Shown: positions 11,554-27,209 of the stretch, one piece after another
Layout: the number at the start of each line of letters is the position of its first letter
How positions within the stretch are numbered: the stretch's first letter is position 1
Assembly: GCA_003254885.1 (NCBI GenBank)
Contig: QANT01004976.1
Location: 1-27,209 of the forward strand
Length of the DNA stretch: 27,209 bases
Reading direction: 5' to 3'
From: Purshia tridentata
Lineage: Eukaryota > Streptophyta > Magnoliopsida > Rosales > Rosaceae
Program-made: the position numbers and the translations under genes
Notes under the pieces: generated by a model
What the model saw: the letters and a program-made list of their open reading frames with translations, nothing else
Told to the model about the DNA's origin: nothing
Databases searched by the model: none

Positions 11554-13218
11554 AAAGTGTGATATATTTGTGTGAGTCGTTATAAATTGAAGTTAAAAAA
11601 TAAAAACTGAAGCTCATTTAGATCTGCCCTTACAAAAATTTAGGATATAAATTTAAATTACTACAAGACTTTTATGATAGATTTGACACCTGAAAGTAGG
11701 TGCTGAGAGTAAATCCTGTTGGTAATGAGCTGCTATGTGATCACCATTCTAAGCTACTGGTGTTGATAATTTCATTTGTTCCTATGCCTACTTGAACTAT
11801 TCAATGACATACTACAAACTAATTTCTTTTCAGAGTAGAGTACAGACTACCTGTATTACAGTACGACATAAATATTTAATGCCATCACTTGTATGACAAA
11901 AAGAAAAAGAAAAAAAGAAGAAAGCAGTTCTTCCATCAGACTAGGAAAATCTTGTCTTGGAGGCTTCATGACAATGAACACCCTGCAAATCCTTGAGCAA
12001 TCTTCAGGCAGTGAAAATTTGAAAACAATCGTTAGTACGACTGCACTGTGAAGGACCACTTGCTGCACCATGACAACCTGTAGGATAAGCAGTTCCATCA
12101 AAACAGTGAACAGTCTGCTGTGCATAAAGCAATTGGGCAAATTGCAAATTGCCTTATCAAATTAGCACTGAAGTTTTATAAGTTGAAGAGGTAAAAATTA
12201 CATCCAGGGTCAAAGGAAGAACAACACTACACTTGCGCTTGACGCCTAGCTATAGAACCAGAAGCTGGAAACAATGTCTATATGCAGACTCAGATTAGAT
12301 AACCGACAATAATTACAAGCCCTACGCTGATTTAATAGGAAATTTTCATCTGGTTCAGACCATCAAACAAGTCAGAAACGTGTTATAGCCCCAAGAAATG
12401 CCCAAAGGCAGCACATATACAAGGCCGCAAAATCATGGCAATCCAGACACTGGGAACTATTCATTCTCTAAGAGCTTGTTTTGTCACCGCTACCAAAGTA
12501 ACCCATTCCAATGTATAGGTTATGGCATCTACCTTGGGGCCAGTAATCTAAAACCCTGCTGAATACGGAAATATAAACAACATAAGGGCTCTGAAACCAC
12601 CCCAAATTAGAGATCTAAATGCGAGATAAGATAAAAAACGAATTTTTTTAATTACCCAATAAGAAAAAAAGAAAAGAAAAGTACTAGCCATTGTGTTTGA
12701 AATGCCATTTCGTTTTCCCAAATTCTGGTCCAAGAAATTGTTACAGGAGTTTTAGTTTTTAAAAAAAACCCAGACATCAACTTTTTAGCAATAAACCAGG
12801 ACAAAACTTCCATTTATTTTCCAGAACAAAACTTCCGAAAATTTACAATGGAATAAAAATTTGTAGAAGAGGTGAACCAGTTGTTTTTTTTGGCCTCTTG
12901 AAGAGGTGAACCAGTTAAGTAGATAATAGTAAATTTATGCAAATGACAGTTATAACTTTGAGAAGGGTTTTGTTCCAAATATCACATTTTATCTTCTCGA
13001 ATAACCTTAAGACAATATAAACAATGACATTAAATTAACCGTGATTGTTATTTGCCCATTATAAGAGAAGCCAACTTTATTTTCGTTGTATTTTCGCTAA
13101 ATCAAAGGAGAGGTTAATGTAATCTACACTTGCATATCCCTTAAAAGTAATACAAAAACAATGCATGTACCTGCATATTGCTCCTTTGTTCCCAAGAAAT
13201 ACGAATGTCCATTAGAGT
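11554..13218. other. UBP5 3' flank, possible spliced 3' UTR
   Basis: This follows the UBP5 stop codon on the minus strand. A strong donor-like sequence (atgcag then gtacatg, near 13171) lies about 45 bp after the stop. An acceptor-like cttatcctacag (near 12077) precedes a moderately GC-richer stretch down to about 11900. A 3' UTR intron is therefore conceivable but unproven. A short direct repeat of gaagaggtgaaccagtt occurs near 12867 and 12900. No separate gene is recognised. Confidence 0.35.
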
Positions 13219-24380
<11,162 letters not shown>

Positions 24381-24958
24381 CCCTCGCCGATCTGAATGGT
24401 TCTTCTATGCAATTTTGGAGAGGAAACGTGGTGGGGAATTGTTTGGGAAAGAAGTCGGTGACGGGCAGAGAGAGCAACTTGAGTTTTTGAAACAGACAGT
24501 TTGGTTTCCCAGCAAATCCAAGTTCATAAACAACCAAAACCCTCACTAGAAGAGCTTTACTAAACACTATATCTCAGCCCAAGTATTTTAACAAGAAGCC
24601 CAGGACCCAAGCAAGGGAGGTTGAAAAATGGGTTAAGATTAAAATCGAAAGGTTCATTAATTATAAGGGTCAAACTATATATTGGGTTATAATAATGTTA
24701 CACTACACTTATCACATTTTCGTATCATAATATTATTAATTTAGTTATCTACTAGCTTTATGACTGATGACAAAAATAGCATCGATCTATCAGTAAATTT
24801 GTGTGTATTCGCGGTTCACACCGATTTCAATTGTAATTTACACCAAAAAAATATATATATTAACTTTATATCTTAAAAATAAATGCCTTAAAACATATAT
24901 ACTTCTTTTTTTGGCCAAGTTCAAAACATACATACTTAAATACACTAAAATGGAGTAA
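24381..24958. other. UBP5 5' UTR and promoter region
   Basis: Presumed leader and proximal promoter of UBP5, bounded distally by the insertion at 24959. The 91- and 70-codon frames here overlap the first exon and leader and are shadows. Confidence 0.5.
24576..24602 (-). promoter_or_regulatory. Paired TGGGCT (site II) motifs upstream of UBP5
   Basis: On the minus strand TGGGCT occurs at 24581-24576 and again at 24602-24597, 21 bp apart and about 200 bp upstream of the UBP5 ATG. Paired TGGGCY site II elements, bound by TCP factors, are common in plant housekeeping promoters. The segment between these motifs and the ATG is pyrimidine-rich on the coding strand, as in a 5' UTR. Supported by motif only. 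Confidence 0.4.
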
Positions 24959-25670
24959 GGCTCCGTTTGGGATTGTAGTGAGAGACCCAAAAACTGTTGT
25001 GAGTGACAATTCTAGGTCATTCATAACAGTTTTGGTGTTTGGTAAAAATTTAAAAACTGTACTGAGTGACTATTTGAGGTCACTCACTACAGATATTCAC
25101 TACAGCTTGAAATCTATTTTTTAAAACTGTAATGAGTGACAATTGTGGCCAAAATTATGTTTACCCAACCTATCCTTACTTTTTTAATAAAATGACAACC
25201 ATTATCCTCCTTTTTTAACTATGATATATGTATGATGTATGTGATAGTGGATATACTTTTAATATGACTATTTTATATTGATCTTACTAATTATAATATT
25301 TTATTTGTACCACTAAAATTAAAATATTCCTACAAAAAAATATGCATACTTATTTAATAATTTTGTTTTGTGGTCTATAAGTTTTATGCTAATATAAATT
25401 TGTAGATAAAAAATTATAAACTAATAAAATGTCTTTTTTTAAAATAAATAAGTCAAATAACTTTCGGCATTATGTCCATTTTAATAATTATAAACAGTCA
25501 CAGCAGTTTTATATTACAATTTACCAAACACCTTCATACTGCTTTTGTACTTACAGCACTTTTGAAACATAGTTTGCCAAACACTGAGCTAACATTACTT
25601 CACAACTGTTTTACTTCACTGCTATATTACTTCATTGCAGTTTTTTCTCACTGCAATATCAAACTAAGCC
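24959..25670. mobile_element. 712-bp TIR element, TAA target duplication
   Basis: The left end ggctccgtttgggattgtag pairs with the reverse complement of the right end, ggcttagtttgatattgcag. Both continue as tgagaga/tgagaaa with repeated gtgagtgac / gcagtgaag blocks inside. It is flanked by TAA on both sides (24956-24958 and 25671-25673), the 3-bp target duplication typical of PIF/Harbinger elements. No transposase is present, so this is a nonautonomous element. The interior is AT-rich with no gene. Confidence 0.75.
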
Positions 25671-26117
25671 TAAGTAATTTTATATTAAATGCTAATGTTC
25701 TAAAACCTCCTAACTAGAGTTAGAATATTTCTAAATCCCTAACTTTTATTAAACTCTCTCAAAACCTCATATTTTGCATTTAAACTCTTCAAAACCCTCT
25801 TTTCAATGCCAAGACAACTGTGTTTGACTTTAATATTTCTTAAATTTCAATTATACCCTTTTGCATATTTGTTTTAGTGCTTTTTTTTACAGACTTTGAG
25901 AGTATTTTCCTGTTTTGCCCCATTTTCCCTTTTAGGGTATGTAATTATCTCGATTGAGGAATTATGTTAGAATTTGGTTTTGGGAGGGTTGGGTAATTAT
26001 TTAGGTTTGTGGGTTGTAATTCGAAAGTAAAAAAAGATATTATAAGTTTGAAGAAGTTTTAGGAGAATTTCTAGAATGGTGGGAACTTAGAAAAAATTTG
26101 TTGGTAGTTAAAAAATT
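25671..26117. other. Intergenic stretch between two elements
   Basis: AT-rich, with several T- and A-runs and no open frame of interest. Its position between two inserted elements and its composition suggest more decayed repeat DNA, but no boundary or family could be seen. Confidence 0.4.
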
Positions 26118-27011
26118 GGGTTAAATACGTTTTTAGTCCCTGTGTTTTACTCCAAAAACAAATTTAGTCCTCGTGGCTTCAAAATTCTGATTTTAGTTCT
26201 TGGGTTTTACTCCAAAAATAAATTTGGTCCTCGTGGTTTCAAAATTCCAGTTTTGGTTCTTGGGTTTTGTCCATTTCTAATTTTGATCCTTGGGTTTTTG
26301 TCCATTTGCAATTTTCATCCTTAAATATTTATATATGTTATTTTGACCTTTTTTAAAAAGAAATTATTCTTCCTACAAAAGAATTAGTGGGGGTAAATGA
26401 GTTGCTAAAAATAATGAGAGGTGTGATTTTTTATTTTATTTTATTTTTTAATTCTAATTATTCTATTTTATTATTTTACTCTCAAAATATTAAATTGTTT
26501 GATTTTAATCTTTTAATTAACAAAAGGCAATGTTGGATTTTTGAATGTTTAACCTTCCTCTTCATTCTCCCATTATATATACTAATCTATTGCCACGAGT
26601 GTTGCAAGTGTCAATTGACTTTTCTAAATATTTAATTAAAAATTTTAATAATTTATTTGTCTTAAAATAATAGAAGTGTGGAAGTGGGTTGCTAAAAATA
26701 AGGGTGTAATACTATTTTTTTGTATTTTTTTAATTTTAATTATTTTATTTTACATTTTTGTCTTTTACTAATAAATAATATTATGAATACCTATTTTTTA
26801 AGTGGAGTATTTTTGAAATTCATAAATTTAACCATTTTACTTTCCTTCTGGCTTTATATATATAGATAAATACATGTAATTTGCAAAATACCACTGAAGG
26901 ACCAAAATTGTTAATGAACAAAAACCCAAGGATCAAAATTGGAATTTTGAAATCACAAGGACCAAATTTGTTTTTTGAGTAAAACACAGGGACTAAAAAT
27001 GTATTTAACCC
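26118..27011. mobile_element. Mutator-like nonautonomous element, 9-bp TSD
   Basis: The left end gggttaaatacgtttttagt matches the reverse complement of the right end gggttaaatacatttttagt, and similarity continues for about 70 bp and beyond (tccctgtgttttactc, caaatttagtcct). The 9-bp sequence taaaaaatt flanks it exactly on both sides (26109-26117 and 27012-27020). Long terminal inverted repeats with a 9-bp duplication are the hallmark of Mutator-like elements. The left arm has a 60-bp tandem duplication (26144-26203 and 26204-26263) missing from the right arm. The interior holds a direct repeat starting gttgctaaaaataa at 26401 and 26688. No transposase is visible. Confidence 0.85.
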
Positions 27012-27020
27012 TAAAAAATT

Positions 27021-27209
27021 TAGAAAAAGTTGCTATTTTATTAAATCATCCCTTTTAATTCAACAATCACTTTTTAACCTCCTTTTAAAATTTAATTTTT
27101 TTGACTCTTTGCCAAAAAATGGACAAAAAAACCCCCACCATTTATGATCTCCCTTGCCAGTTCCAGCCACCTCCCACTCTGCGATTTGGGTTTGAGCCAT
27201 CACCAGTTC
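27021..27209. other. Window edge, unassigned
   Basis: The sequence becomes C-rich and less AT-rich after about 27130 (acccccaccatttatgatct and following), unlike the preceding 2 kb. It may be the edge of another repeat or of a gene's leader; it is too short to decide. Confidence 0.3.

Noticed and set aside
11856..12140. 94-codon minus-strand frame in the UBP5 3' region
   Set aside because: Hydrophobic but with no known motif; more likely 3' UTR or intergenic sequence than a gene.
26142..26324. 60-codon plus-strand frame with an internally repeated peptide
   Set aside because: The peptide repeat (SKNKF-PRGFKI) comes from the 60-bp duplication in the Mutator-like terminal arm; it is not a protein gene.

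Overview
The window is nuclear DNA of a eudicot plant. Its genes are split by GT-AG introns, it is AT-rich, and intergenic and intronic space is full of small plant transposon families. The proteins are closest in character to Arabidopsis UBP5, HINT1 and the PHYTOCHROME KINASE SUBSTRATE family. I cannot name the species. I found no virus, bacterial cassette, CRISPR array or RNA gene.

Three genes are supported, all on the minus strand. (1) 4822-6681: an intronless PKS-like gene, 619 aa, an adaptor in phytochrome/phototropin signalling. (2) 8174-10886: a five-exon HIT-family gene, HINT1-like, 134 aa from the conserved start or 174 aa from an upstream in-frame ATG. (3) 13219-24380: a thirteen-exon ubiquitin-specific protease, UBP5-like, 956 aa, with DUSP, ubiquitin-like and split USP catalytic domains. 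All splice junctions could be placed and the reading phase closes exactly in both spliced genes. The genes look like independent neighbours that happen to share a strand, not a functional cluster.

Layout: 1-2900 is AT-rich intergenic DNA with tandem repeats, a CCAAT-rich palindrome and a 460-bp MITE-like element. 2905-3538 is a broken copy of part of UBP5 exon 11, interrupted by a 189-bp insertion with imperfect inverted ends and an apparent target duplication. 3540-8173 holds the PKS gene and its flanks. 8174-11248 holds HINT1, with a LINE reverse-transcriptase relic in intron 3, then its promoter region. 11249-11553 is a MITE with 39-bp identical inverted ends. 11554-13218 is the UBP5 3' side. 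13219-24380 is UBP5, whose introns hold a 258-bp miniature LTR element (72-bp LTRs, 5-bp target duplication), two antisense LINE 3' ends, a CA microsatellite and a 30-bp minisatellite. 24381-27209 is the UBP5 upstream region, with a 712-bp TAA-flanked element and an 894-bp Mutator-like element with a perfect 9-bp target duplication.

The most notable signals are the structurally complete miniature LTR element, the exon-11 pseudogene with its nested insertion, and the possible two-start HINT1. None of these amounts to a new multi-gene system.
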